A DNA stretch of 64,000 nucleotides from Candidatus Avedoeria danica. Lineage in GTDB: Bacteria > Chloroflexota > Anaerolineae > Epilineales > Epilineaceae. The position numbers and the translations under genes are program-made. The notes below the pieces were generated by a model, which saw only the letters and a list, made by a program, of their open reading frames with translations, was not told where the DNA came from and searched no databases. The DNA lies in assembly GCA_016703025.1 (NCBI GenBank), contig JADJCV010000005.1, positions 1-64,000 on the forward strand. Direction: 5' to 3'. Below are positions 41,475 to 49,944 of this stretch, in pieces; the first letter of the stretch is position 1; each line of letters starts with the position of its first letter.

Positions 41475-41783
41475 CTACCCGCTCAGGGCTATGATCCACG
41501 CCAGGAACCCCACGATCAGCGCGACGACGGCTGCACCCCCCCAAGCCGTCACCCGGTCGCCGGCTCGCACGCCCATGAGCGCCATCGCCCCGCCTGCGAT
41601 CAAGAGCACGACCATCACCAGCCCGCCGGGCCCGGCGATGAACAGGTAGGCGCAGAGCGGCAGGCCAAGGCCGACACCGACGGCGGCGAGCCGCACGTTC
41701 ATGCGCCATACGCCGGCGGCGAGTAGCGAGACGGCCACGATCGTTACCGGCCAAAGCCCAAAGCGGATGAACTCATTGAACAC
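41475..41783 (-). CDS. Small four-helix membrane protein
   Basis: 102 residues: GLWPVTIVAVSLLAAGVWRM, LAAVGVGLGLPLCAYLFIAG, GLVMVVLLIAGGAMALMGV and VTAWGGAAVVALIVGFLAWIIAL are clear membrane helices with almost no loops between. No family recognised. It follows the EEP-family gene on the same strand but is separated from it by the 77-base CTAGTACTCC inverted-repeat element. The 294 bases downstream, to the start of the LamG gene, hold nothing I can identify. Confidence 0.6.
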   Translation of the reverse strand: MFNEFIRFGLWPVTIVAVSLLAAGVWRMNVRLAAVGVGLGLPLCAYLFIAGPGGLVMVVLLIAGGAMALMGVRAGDRVTAWGGAAVVALIVGFLAWIIALSG

Positions 41784-41795
41784 GGTCCGGTGCCC

Positions 41796-41874
41796 CTAGT
41801 ACTCCACCACTGTGGATTCTAGGGGTTCCCTACTCTGGTGGCCGCCACGAGCATGTTCAGTGGTGGAGTACTAG
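41796..41874. repeat. 79-base element with 17-base perfect inverted repeats
   Basis: CTAGTACTCCACCACTG (41796-41812) is exactly repeated in reverse as CAGTGGTGGAGTACTAG (41858-41874). The left arm can also pair differently, since CCCCTAG at 41793 matches CTAGGGG at 41819. The right arm overlaps the last codons and TGA of the EEP-family gene, so that protein's C-terminal LVLHH is encoded by the repeat. A miniature mobile element or an attachment-type site are both possible. Confidence 0.75.
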
Positions 41875-42687
41875 TTGAAGCGAACTCACCACGAAGGCAT
41901 GGTCGCTACCGGCGACCTTTGCCCGCTCGTATTCATAGGTCATGTGCGTGACGGAGAATTCCGGCGAAGCGAGGATGTAGTCGAAGCGGTCCGGAGTCGG
42001 GTTCTTGGAAGACCCCCTTGTGTACGAAATCGCGGATGGACCCTCGGGTCGCTCGACGCGTAAGGTGGCGACCAGTTCCGGGCGGTCTTGCAGATACTCG
42101 AACCACATGTCGCGCAGGTCGTGGTCGGGTTGTGCCCAGAACCTGTTCTCATCCAACCAGTCGTCCTCCTTGATCGCCTGGAACGGCTCGCCTGGAAAGT
42201 CCAGCGTGCGCGTCCAGCGCGCGCCGTGGTTGGCGTCGGCGCCGATCACTAGCGGATCTTGTCGCCCACGCACCCAGTGGTTGACGCTCCTGTACGCGGC
42301 CGCCTTGGCGGCCCGATTCTCAGCCTTGGCCGCGTTCGGGGCGTGCCAGCTGGCGGCGGTGAAAGCGACATCGTCGAACTTGATGCGGGCGACGACACCC
42401 CAGTTCGGGTTGGGTAGCTCTGCCAACAGACAATGTTGTTCGATGACGGCACCGTTCCGCGCCAGCAGCGCCGACCCGAACCCCCAGTCTGGTGCGACGT
42501 CGGCAGAATACGCCACGTGCTCGGCGATTCCGGACTGCAGGACCAATCCAACCATCGATGCGGTCACCTCCTGCAATGCGATGACATCCCACGGTTGCTG
42601 GTAAAGGAACGCCAGCTTGGACTCGGCCCAAGCTGGACTTCGCTTGAACCAGTTCAGATTCCAAGTGGCAAATCCAACGGTTGTCAT
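41857..42687 (-). CDS. Endonuclease/exonuclease/phosphatase (EEP) family protein
   Basis: 276 residues with the EEP metal-dependent phosphohydrolase plan: FATWNLNW at 6-13 (Asn), VIALQEV (metal-binding Glu) near 40, ASWHAPN (catalytic His region) near 113, VIGADANHG (Asp and Asn) near 148, DRFDYILAS near 233 and GSDHAFV (catalytic Asp-His) near 260. No signal peptide, so a cytoplasmic nuclease or phosphodiesterase is likely; the substrate is unknown. It starts 40 bases after the dehydrogenase-like gene. Its sequence is noticeably less GC-rich than its neighbours and its 3' end lies in an inverted repeat, which hints at acquisition by transfer. Confidence 0.82.
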   Translation of the reverse strand: MTTVGFATWNLNWFKRSPAWAESKLAFLYQQPWDVIALQEVTASMVGLVLQSGIAEHVAYSADVAPDWGFGSALLARNGAVIEQHCLLAELPNPNWGVVARIKFDDVAFTAASWHAPNAAKAENRAAKAAAYRSVNHWVRGRQDPLVIGADANHGARWTRTLDFPGEPFQAIKEDDWLDENRFWAQPDHDLRDMWFEYLQDRPELVATLRVERPEGPSAISYTRGSSKNPTPDRFDYILASPEFSVTHMTYEYERAKVAGSDHAFVVSSLQLVLHH

Positions 42688-42727
42688 CCGTCGGCTCCCC
42701 TGTTCGTTGCCGGACCTCCGAGCTCGC

Positions 42728-43732
42728 TCACAGGCCTACCGGCCCAGCCTGCCAATGGCATGCGGCGCCCACAACCCCCGCCGCCCCCCGCAACGCCCCC
42801 CACTCCCCCTCGTCCAACCCCCCGAACGCGTCCGGCCCGATCACATCGTATCCCCCCTGCCGCAACCACACCGGCAGCCCGAGGAACGCATCCGCGACGC
42901 CCACGCCCAAGTTCAACGACTCGGCCCACTTGCCCCCGACGCGCACGCCGATCGGACACCGCCGCTCGCCCTCGCCGATCAGGCAGCGGAAGATCACGTC
43001 CGCGCAGTCCGTCACCGCCCACCACGTGCTCGGTTGCGTCTGTCGCACCTGCCAAGCCGCCGTCCGCGTCAGCTCGGCGCACCGCGCCAGGATCGCCGGG
43101 TCGCGCACGACCGCATCGACTTCGCGCACCGGCTGGCCCGCGACGGTCGTGCAGCTGAACACCGGCACCTGCGCGTCGCCGTGCTCGCCGAGGACCCAGG
43201 CGTCGACGGCGGCGGGGGCGACGCCGAGCGCTTCGCCCAGGTAGTAGGCGAGCCGCGCCGCCTCGAGCAGCGTGCCCGTGCTGATGACCCGCGCAGCGTC
43301 GATGCCGCTGGCCTGCCAGGCGTGCCAGGCGATGACGTCGACCGGGTTCGTGATGACGATGACGAACGGCTCGTGGCTGAACCGGGCGGCGCCGAAGATC
43401 GTCCGCGTGAGCGCGGCGTTCGCGTCGGCGACGACGTGGCGGCTGACGCCGACTGGGTTGCTGGCGCCGGCGGCATGGAAGACGACGCGCGCGGCGCGGA
43501 ACGCAGCGGCGTCGTTCCAGCGCAGGCGGTGGGCGGGGTGGAAGTTGGCGGTGTGCGCCAGGTCGAGGAACGCGCCGCGGTGGGCTTCGCTCGGGACGAC
43601 GACGTTGATGTCCAGCCGCCGGGTCGTGTTCGCCAGCAGCCGGCCGACGACCGCCGCGCCGACCCGGCCGAGGCCGAGGACGCTGACCGGCAGCCGACCG
43701 TCCGGCGCGAGCGCGTCGTCAGGCCAGGCCAA
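42728..43732 (-). CDS. Lactate/malate dehydrogenase family protein
   Basis: 334 residues. The NAD-binding fold (VSVLGLGRVGAAVVGRLLA) is at about 17-35. VVFHAAGASNPVG, VIVITNPVDVIAWHAWQASG (family Asn), ISTGTLLEAARLAYYLGEALG and the active-site His in VLGEHGDAQVPVFS are all seen. It departs from standard LDH and MDH around the mobile loop, so the substrate is uncertain. Its start overlaps the end of the L-2-hydroxyglutarate oxidase gene by 14 bases, so both probably act on 2-hydroxy acids in one pathway. The C-terminal Ala/Gly-rich tail is unusual. Confidence 0.82.
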   Translation of the reverse strand: MAWPDDALAPDGRLPVSVLGLGRVGAAVVGRLLANTTRRLDINVVVPSEAHRGAFLDLAHTANFHPAHRLRWNDAAAFRAARVVFHAAGASNPVGVSRHVVADANAALTRTIFGAARFSHEPFVIVITNPVDVIAWHAWQASGIDAARVISTGTLLEAARLAYYLGEALGVAPAAVDAWVLGEHGDAQVPVFSCTTVAGQPVREVDAVVRDPAILARCAELTRTAAWQVRQTQPSTWWAVTDCADVIFRCLIGEGERRCPIGVRVGGKWAESLNLGVGVADAFLGLPVWLRQGGYDVIGPDAFGGLDEGEWGALRGAAGVVGAACHWQAGPVGL

Positions 43733-44975
43733 AGTGCGCCGTCGCCTGCTCGGCGATGTGCCGCCCGATGCTGATCGACGCCGTCGCGGCCGGCGACGGG
43801 GCGTTGAGGACGTGGATCATCCGCTCGCCCTCGACGATCCGGAAGTCGTCGACGAGCGCCCCGGAGGGATCGAGCGCCTGCGCCCGGACGCCGGCGCCGG
43901 CCGGCGCGAGGTCGGCAGTGCGGACGGCCGGCACGATCGCGCGCAGCGCACGGGCGAGCGCGGGGCGCGACCACGAGCGGACGATCTCGCCCAGCCCGAG
44001 CCGCCAGTAACGCGCCGACAGTCGCCAGACGGCTGGGCTGCCGGCGATGGCCGCCGCGTCGCGCACATCGAACGCGCCGCGCGCGTAGCCATGCCGCGCC
44101 AGCGCCAGGATCGCGTTCGGCCCGACGTGGACGGTGCCGTCGATGCCGCGGGTGAAGTGCACCCCCAGGAACGGGAAGCGCGGATCGGGCACGGGGTAGA
44201 TGAGGTGGCGCACGAGGTCGGCGCTCGGTCCGACGAGGCGGTGGTACTCGCCGCGGAACGGGACGATCTGCACGCCGGGCGCGATGCCGCACAGCGTGGC
44301 GACGCGATCGGCGTGCAGGCCGGCGCACGCGACGACGTGGCGGGCGCGCACCGGCCCGCCCGTCGTGTCGAGCGTGAAGCCATCCGTCTCGCGCCGCACG
44401 GCGGTGAGGCGGCTGTCGAGCCGCACCTCGCCGCCGCGCTCGGCGACGATCCGGGCGAACGCCTCAGTGACGAGGCGGTAGTCGACGATGCCGGTCTCGG
44501 GGACCCAGAGCGCCGCCAGCCCGACGGCTTGCGGTTCGACGTCGGCGATCTCGCGCGGGCCGAGGCGCACGATGTCGACGAGGCCGTTCGCCCGCCCGCG
44601 CACCTCGAGGTCCTCCAGTCGCGGCAGCTCGTTCGGGCGGACGGCGACGACGAGCTTGCCGCAGCGCGCGTGCGGGATGCCGTGGGCGGCGCAGAAGGCG
44701 AACATCGCCTCGCGGCCGTCGGTGCAGAGCGTCGCCTTGAGCGAGCCCGGCGCGTAGTACAGCCCGGAGTGGATCACGCCGCTGTTGTGGCCTGTCTGGT
44801 GGGCGGCGACGCGGTCCTCGGCCTCGACGACGACGACGCGGAGCGGCGCGTGGCCGCGACCGTCGGCATCGCGGCCGTCGGCGGCGGCACGCTCGGTGAG
44901 CGCCATCGCCGTCGCAAGGCCGACGATGCCGGCGCCGACGAGGGCGATGTCGTAGGGTGCGGGGTCATCGGGCAT
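43719..44975 (-). CDS. lhgO: L-2-hydroxyglutarate oxidase-type FAD protein
   Basis: 418 residues of the DAO flavoprotein family. The dinucleotide site is YDIALVGAGIVGLATAMAL. The LhgO hallmark HQTGHNSGVIHSGLYYAPGS follows, then CGKLVVAV, GIVDYRLVTEAFARIVAERGG, VVACAGLHADRVA and HFTRGIDGTVHVGPNAILAL. LhgO oxidises L-2-hydroxyglutarate to 2-oxoglutarate and passes electrons to the respiratory chain. I chose ATG 44975; ATG 45017 is in frame but adds a basic stretch. It overlaps the dehydrogenase gene downstream. Confidence 0.88.
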   Translation of the reverse strand: MPDDPAPYDIALVGAGIVGLATAMALTERAAADGRDADGRGHAPLRVVVVEAEDRVAAHQTGHNSGVIHSGLYYAPGSLKATLCTDGREAMFAFCAAHGIPHARCGKLVVAVRPNELPRLEDLEVRGRANGLVDIVRLGPREIADVEPQAVGLAALWVPETGIVDYRLVTEAFARIVAERGGEVRLDSRLTAVRRETDGFTLDTTGGPVRARHVVACAGLHADRVATLCGIAPGVQIVPFRGEYHRLVGPSADLVRHLIYPVPDPRFPFLGVHFTRGIDGTVHVGPNAILALARHGYARGAFDVRDAAAIAGSPAVWRLSARYWRLGLGEIVRSWSRPALARALRAIVPAVRTADLAPAGAGVRAQALDPSGALVDDFRIVEGERMIHVLNAPSPAATASISIGRHIAEQATAHFGLA

Positions 44976-45013
44976 TGGCGACGAACCTTGGCTGGGTCGG
45001 CGGCCCGCTCGGG

Positions 45014-45724
45014 TCACGGGGTGACGGTAGGCAGGTCACCTGCGGGTAATTGAGCGGAGGCCAACACCTTCAGCACCAACTCCAGATCGCCTTCCAGCAT
45101 CGCCACGACGTCCAGGCGCAGGCCCGGGAATACCGCGCTATCGATGATCCCGTCGTCGTCCATCTCGCGCAAGACGTACGCACCATCATCAAGCACGAAC
45201 CAGTGGATCTCGCCGGCATCGAGATCCCAGACGATGTACTCACACACGCCCGCCGCTTGATAGACGGGCTTCTTCAAGTTCAAGTCGCGCGAAACACTCG
45301 AATAGGCCACCTCAACCACAAGTTCAGGGGCTCCGGACACGAACTCGTCCTTGTCGACGTGAGACTGCCCGCCGGCTTCGGGCTTCAGGCGAAGAAACAC
45401 ATCGGGTTGGACTTCGGTATCGTGGGAAAGTCGAACTGTGCCGCTGTCGCTGATGCTGGTGTTCGGATGGTGTGCCGCATAGGTGCCAAGCCAAATGATC
45501 ACACAGCTGGTCGCAGTACCATGAAGGTCGCGGATCGGCGATGACAAGTAGACCACCCCCTCGACCAGCTCCGCCTTCTTCAGATCAGGCCGCAGCCAAT
45601 ACCGCTTCTCGAACTCAGCCCGCGTCATGCTGTCGCCGCTCTCGAGCATCGGCGGCACCTCGGGGCGCGGACGGAGCACTCGCGACGCGTTGGGTTGGCG
45701 GGTGCGGCGTTCGGTCTGGATCAC
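45014..45724 (-). CDS. Uma2 family endonuclease-fold protein (second of three)
   Basis: 236 residues from GTG 45724, which has GGAG eight bases upstream; ATG 45649 (MLESGDSMTRAEFEKRYW) is a shorter option. Motifs: FEKRYWLRPDLKKAELVEGVVYLSSP, TEVQPDVFLRLKPEAGG (catalytic Asp), APELVVEVAYSSVSRDLNLK (Glu and Lys) and YQAAGVCEYIVWDLD. The nuclease residues appear intact. This version belongs to a different Uma2 branch from those at 38611 and 56433. It diverges from dnaE across the promoter region holding the SOS-like dyads, which could also control this gene. Confidence 0.85.
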   Translation of the reverse strand: MIQTERRTRQPNASRVLRPRPEVPPMLESGDSMTRAEFEKRYWLRPDLKKAELVEGVVYLSSPIRDLHGTATSCVIIWLGTYAAHHPNTSISDSGTVRLSHDTEVQPDVFLRLKPEAGGQSHVDKDEFVSGAPELVVEVAYSSVSRDLNLKKPVYQAAGVCEYIVWDLDAGEIHWFVLDDGAYVLREMDDDGIIDSAVFPGLRLDVVAMLEGDLELVLKVLASAQLPAGDLPTVTP

Positions 45725-45801
45725 GGAGGGTCTCCTAGGCGTGGGTGACCGCATCGGGACAGGGCGCAGCATAGCCGAGCGGCGGGCGCCGGGCAAGCCG
45801 A

Positions 45802-45817
45802 TCCGAACACACGTTCG
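45802..45817. promoter_or_regulatory. SOS-box-like dyad 1 upstream of dnaE
   Basis: CCGAAC-ACAC-GTTCGG. The core CGAAC-N4-GTTCG matches the Gram-positive LexA (DinR) consensus CGAACRNRYGTTYC at 13 of 14 positions. It lies 142 bases before the dnaE ATG and 78 bases before the Uma2 start on the other strand. Confidence 0.55.
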
Positions 45818-45862
45818 GCATTGACGTCCGAGCGCATCCCGACGCGCCTGGTCCGGACAACC

Positions 45863-45871
45863 TGTGGATAA
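45863..45871 (-). promoter_or_regulatory. Consensus DnaA box upstream of dnaE
   Basis: TGTGGATAA, the exact reverse of the consensus DnaA box TTATCCACA, stands in an otherwise GC-rich gap. A single box could tie dnaE transcription to DnaA levels; it is not enough for an origin. Confidence 0.5.
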
Positions 45872-45928
45872 CGCATCCAACCACCGTCCCCGCCCCACAC
45901 TGTCGACCCGCCGCCGACAGCGTGGCCC

Positions 45929-45942
45929 CGAACGCCCGTTCG
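45929..45942. promoter_or_regulatory. SOS-box-like dyad 2 upstream of dnaE
   Basis: CGAAC-GCCC-GTTCG, a perfect dyad with the same arms and spacing as dyad 1, centred about 24 bases before the dnaE ATG, where a bound repressor would block transcription. Confidence 0.55.
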
Positions 45943-45958
45943 ATGATATCCTCACCCC

Positions 45959-48900
45959 ATGCCGTCGTTCACCCACCTCCACGTCCACTCGGACTACAGC
46001 CTCCTCGACGGCCTCGCCCGCATCCCGGACCTGGTCAAGACGGCCGCGGAGCGGAACTTCGACGCCTTGGCGCTGACGGACCACGGCGTGATGTTCGGCG
46101 CGGTGCAGTTCGTGCAGTACGCCAAGAAGGCCGGCATCAAGCCGATCATCGGCTGCGAGCTCTACGTCGCCAACCGAACGCGGTCGGATCGCGACAGCCA
46201 GATCGACCGCAAGCCCTACCACCTGACGGCGCTGGCCGAGAACGAGGTCGGCTACCGCAACCTCCTCTCCCTCGTCAGCCGCGCCCAGCTCGAGGGCTTC
46301 TACTACAAGCCCCGCGTCGACCGCGAGCTCCTCACCGCGCACGCCGAGGGCGTTATCGTCTTCTCGGGCTGCCCGGCCGCCGAGGTGGCGCGCTGGCTCA
46401 TGGAGGGCCAGTACGACAAGGCGCGCGAGGCGGCCGCCTGGTACGCCGATACGTTCCCCGGCCGCTACTACATCGAGCTCCAGGTCCACGACATCCACTT
46501 CATCCCGCAGCTGAACAAAGACCTGCTGCGCCTCGCGGACGACCTCGGCCTGCCGACGGTGGCGACGAACGACGTCCACTACTGCCGCGAGACGGACGTC
46601 CGGGCGCACGAGGTCCTGCTGTGCGTCCAGACGCAGACGACGATGAACGACCCGAAGCGCATGAAGATCGGCGACACGTTCTACCTGCGCACGGCCGAGG
46701 AGATGGCCCACCTCTTCCGCGAGATGCCGCAGGCCCTGACGACAACCGCCGAGATCGCCGAGCGCTGCAACGTCACGCTCGACTTCGACGGCTACAAGCT
46801 GCCGCAGTTCGACGTCCCCGCCGGCCACACCCCCGCCACGTACCTGCGCGCGCTATGCGACGAGGGCGTCGCGGCGCGCTACCCGGCGGTGACGGACGAG
46901 GTCAGGCAGCGGCTGGACTACGAGCTCTCCGTCATCGGCCAGATGGGCTTCGACAGCTACTTCCTCATTGTCTGGGACCTCTGCCGCTTCGCCGCCGACG
47001 AGGGCGTCTGGTGGAACGTCCGCGGCTCGGGCGCCGGCAGCATCGTCAGCTACGCCCTGCGGATCACGAACCTCGACCCGCTCCACCACCAGCTGTTCTT
47101 CGAGCGCTTCCTGAACCCGTCCCGCATCAGCATGCCGGACATCGACCTGGACTTCCCCGACGACCAGCGGGACCTGCTCATCCAGTACACCTTCCGCAAG
47201 TACGGCCACGACCGCGTCGCCCAGATCATCACGTTCGGGACGATGGGCGCCCGCGCCGCCATCCGCGACGCCGGCCGCGCCCTCGACTACCCGCTGGCCG
47301 ACGTCGACCGCGTCGCCCGCCTCGTGCCGGCGATCCCGGGCAAGGCGTGCGGGATCGCGGACGCGATGCGGCCCGGGACGGGCGAGGAGCCGAACGAGTT
47401 CTACACCGCCGACCTCGTCCAGATCTACAAAGCCGAGCCGGACGTCAAGATCCTGCTCGACACCGCCCAGACGCTGGAGGGCGTCGCCCGCCACGCCTCC
47501 ACCCACGCCGCGGGCGTCGTGATCTGCGACCGGCCGCTCGTCGAGGTCCTCCCGCTCCACCGGCCGACGCGCGGCAGCGACGACGCAGCGGCGGTGGCGG
47601 ACCTGCTGGCCGTCACGCAGTACAACATGAAGGACGTCGAGACGCTCGGCCTCCTGAAGGTGGACTTCCTCGGCCTCTCGACGCTGACCGTCTTGCGCCG
47701 CGCCGCCGAGCTCGTCGAGCGCTACCACGGCACGCGCTACACGCTGGACAACATCCCGCTGGACGACCCCGCGATCTACGCGCTCCTCTCGGCCGGCAAC
47801 GTCACCGGCGTGTTCCAGGTGGAAGGCGCCGGCATGCGCAAGATGCTGCGCGAGATGCGCCCGAACCGCTTCGAGCACGTCGTCGCCGCCATCGCCCTCT
47901 ACCGCCCGGGGCCGATGGAGTACATCCCGACGTACATCAAGCGCCTGCACGGCGAGGAGCCGGTGCGCTTCCGCCACCCCGCGCTCGAGCCGATCCTGTC
48001 CGAGACGTACGGGATCATCGTCTACCAGGAGCAGATCATCCAGATCGCGCGCGACCTGGCGGGCTACGACGCCGGCGAGGCCGACACGATCCGCAAGGCC
48101 GTCGGCAAGAAGATCAAGGCCGAGCTCGTCAAACACCGCACGACGTTCGTCGAGGGCGCGGCGGCGAACGGGATCGCCCGGCCGATCGCCGAAGGGATCT
48201 TCGACGACATCGAGACGTTCGCCCGCTACGGCTTCAACAAAGCGCACGCCGCCGACTACGCCGTCATCGTCTGCCAGACCGCCTTCCTCAAGGCGCACCA
48301 TCCGGTGGAATACGCCACGGCGCTGCTGTCCGTCGATCGCGACGACACCGCCAAGATCGCCGTCGTGGCGGCCGACAGCCGCCGTCAGGGGATCGCGCTC
48401 CTGCCCCCCAGCGTCGACGCGAGCGACCTCGACTTCGTCATCGAAGGGTTCGATGTCGAAGCGACGGACGACGAGTCGGGTACCCGCCGCAGCATCCGCT
48501 TCGGCCTGGCCGCCATCAAGAACGTCGGCGAGGGCCAGTCGCGGGCGATCATGGCGGCGCGCGCGGATGGGCCGTTCGACGACCTCGACGACCTCTGTCG
48601 GCGCGTCGACCTGCGCCAAGTCGGCAAGCGGTCCCTCGAATCGCTCATCAAGGTGGGCGCGTTCGACCGCTACGGCACCCGCACAGCGCTGCTCGCCACG
48701 CTCGACCGGATGATGTCGACGAGCACGGCCCACCACCAGGCCAAGGACGTCGGCCAGCTCTCCCTCTTCGGCGGCATGATCGACGCATCGCAGCCGGCCA
48801 TGGTCACGCCGCTCCCGGACCTGCCGCGCGACGTGAAGACCGAACTCGCGTGGGAGAAGGAGCTGATCGGCCTCTACCTGTCCGACCACCCGCTCCACCG

Positions 48901-49510
48901 CCACGCCGCCGCGCTCGTCGAGACGATCACCGTCCTGTCCGGCGACATCGACGAGACGAAGGCCGGCCTGCCGGTGACGATGGCCGGCCTCGTGACGAGC
49001 GTCCGAACGCTCGTCACGAAGAAGGGCGCCACGATGGCGTTCATCAAGATCGAGGATCTGCAGGGCGACGTCGAGCTGACACTCTTCCCGCGCACGTACG
49101 AGGCCACGCGCGACCTCTGGAAGGCGGACCGCGTCGTCCTCGTCCAGGGCAAGGTCGAGTACCGCGGCGACCGGCCGCAGATCCTCGTCGACACCGCATG
49201 GTCGTACGATCCCGACGGGACGGGCGATGGAGACGGCGCGGGCACCACGGTCGATGCAATGCCCGCCGCCGCCGTCTGGCGCGTACCCGCGGCGGCGGCT
49301 GTCCCCGCGCCGCTGGTGAACGGGACGATCGACATGGCGTGGACGGCGCCGGTGATCGCAGAGGCCGAGGGGGCGTCGCTCGTGCCAGCGCAGGCCCTCA
49401 CCCCCCGACCCCCTCCCCCAAGTCTGGGGGAGGGGGAGGATCAGGGATCGGTGGAAGGGACACACCTTGATTCGCAGGTGGTGATTCGCAGGTGGCTACT
49501 GTGGCCGTAA
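45959..49510 (+). CDS. dnaE: DNA polymerase III alpha subunit, C-terminus replaced by repeat-derived codons
   Basis: The replicative polymerase catalytic subunit. The PHP domain starts at once (FTHLHVHSDYSLLDGLARI). The polymerase core has the catalytic aspartates in SMPDIDLDFPDD (about 390) and the RISMPD and HAAGVVICDRPL regions. Then come YRPGPMEYIPTYIKRLHG, NKAHAADYAVI and helix-hairpin-helix elements. An OB-fold domain lies at about 1005-1085 (VTMAGLVTSVRTLVTKKGATM). After an Ala/Pro linker, the last 40 codons are read from repeat copy D and the spacer behind it, ending at TAA 49510. The usual small C-terminal domain is found further on, at 49640-49913, in another frame. The enzyme core is intact, so it is probably functional. 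Confidence 0.95.
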   Translation: MPSFTHLHVHSDYSLLDGLARIPDLVKTAAERNFDALALTDHGVMFGAVQFVQYAKKAGIKPIIGCELYVANRTRSDRDSQIDRKPYHLTALAENEVGYRNLLSLVSRAQLEGFYYKPRVDRELLTAHAEGVIVFSGCPAAEVARWLMEGQYDKAREAAAWYADTFPGRYYIELQVHDIHFIPQLNKDLLRLADDLGLPTVATNDVHYCRETDVRAHEVLLCVQTQTTMNDPKRMKIGDTFYLRTAEEMAHLFREMPQALTTTAEIAERCNVTLDFDGYKLPQFDVPAGHTPATYLRALCDEGVAARYPAVTDEVRQRLDYELSVIGQMGFDSYFLIVWDLCRFAADEGVWWNVRGSGAGSIVSYALRITNLDPLHHQLFFERFLNPSRISMPDIDLDFPDDQRDLLIQYTFRKYGHDRVAQIITFGTMGARAAIRDAGRALDYPLADVDRVARLVPAIPGKACGIADAMRPGTGEEPNEFYTADLVQIYKAEPDVKILLDTAQTLEGVARHASTHAAGVVICDRPLVEVLPLHRPTRGSDDAAAVADLLAVTQYNMKDVETLGLLKVDFLGLSTLTVLRRAAELVERYHGTRYTLDNIPLDDPAIYALLSAGNVTGVFQVEGAGMRKMLREMRPNRFEHVVAAIALYRPGPMEYIPTYIKRLHGEEPVRFRHPALEPILSETYGIIVYQEQIIQIARDLAGYDAGEADTIRKAVGKKIKAELVKHRTTFVEGAAANGIARPIAEGIFDDIETFARYGFNKAHAADYAVIVCQTAFLKAHHPVEYATALLSVDRDDTAKIAVVAADSRRQGIALLPPSVDASDLDFVIEGFDVEATDDESGTRRSIRFGLAAIKNVGEGQSRAIMAARADGPFDDLDDLCRRVDLRQVGKRSLESLIKVGAFDRYGTRTALLATLDRMMSTSTAHHQAKDVGQLSLFGGMIDASQPAMVTPLPDLPRDVKTELAWEKELIGLYLSDHPLHRHAAALVETITVLSGDIDETKAGLPVTMAGLVTSVRTLVTKKGATMAFIKIEDLQGDVELTLFPRTYEATRDLWKADRVVLVQGKVEYRGDRPQILVDTAWSYDPDGTGDGDGAGTTVDAMPAAAVWRVPAAAAVPAPLVNGTIDMAWTAPVIAEAEGASLVPAQALTPRPPPPSLGEGEDQGSVEGTHLDSQVVIRRWLLWP
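49393..49441 (+). repeat. Dispersed GC-rich hairpin repeat, copy D (inside dnaE 3' end)
   Basis: GGCCCTCACCCCCCGACCCC, CTCCCCCA-AGTC-TGGGGGAG, GGGGAGGAT. It is the short form of the family and is translated as ALTPRPPPPSLGEGEDQ at the end of the dnaE frame. It faces copy E across 100 bases that include a direct repeat (GATTCGCAGGTGG, twice). Confidence 0.88.
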
Positions 49511-49529
49511 CCGAAGTCGCGACGCTTGA

Positions 49530-49913
49530 GCTGGCCTCCCCCCGCCGAGCATCCTCCCCCTCCCCCAGACTTGGGGGAGGGGGTCGGGGGGTGAGGGCCT
49601 GCCGAACGACAGCCCAAGCCCCCCCGCGCCAACGACATCCGCCCCCACCCGTCCCGACGGCCCGACCTACCATGTCGAAGTCCGCATCCCCCCCGGCCCC
49701 GACCAGGAGACCACGATCGGCCTGCTCAGCGAGGTCTTCAACCTCCTCATCGGCTTCAGCGGCCCGGATCGCTTCTCGGTGATCCTGCCCAACGGCCAAG
49801 ACCTGGTGGAGCTCGAGTTCCCGAACAACACCACCCGCTACTGCGTCGACCTGTTGCGCAAGCTCTCGACGATGGTCGGCGACGAACGGCGGATCAAGGT
49901 GGCGGCACGGTGA
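49530..49913 (+). pseudogene. Severed DnaE C-terminal domain fragment
   Basis: From about 49640 this frame reads YHVEVRIPPGPDQETTIGLL, SEVFNLLIGFSGPDRFSVIL and VELEFPNNTTRYCVDLLRKL, ending ERRIKVAAR. This is the pattern of the small domain that closes many DnaE proteins (a G-x-D-R-F strand, then L-x-F-P-N-x-T-T-R-x-x-x-x-L-L). The frame opens only at 49530, inside the repeat pair, and has no ATG, GTG or TTG start before the domain. It is one frame away from dnaE. It is best read as the original end of dnaE, cut off by the repeat insertion. Confidence 0.65.
49541..49600 (-). repeat. Dispersed GC-rich hairpin repeat, copy E
   Basis: The mirror image of copy D: CCGAGCATCCTCCCCCTCCC, CCAGACTTGG, GGGAGGGGGTCGGGGGGTGA, GGGCCT. 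D and E together make a 208-base inverted pair between the dnaE core and its severed C-terminal domain. Confidence 0.88.
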
Positions 49914-49944
49914 TGCGCTCTTCCGGGCACTCGATCCACGCGAC

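Noticed and set aside
45802..45942. Replication origin next to dnaE
   Set aside because: Only one DnaA box, no AT-rich unwinding region and no dnaA or dnaN gene nearby.
45922..49470. 1,182-residue open frame overlapping dnaE on the same strand
   Set aside because: It is the +1 shadow of dnaE: Arg/Pro/Ala-rich throughout with no domain motif, a product of very high GC content.
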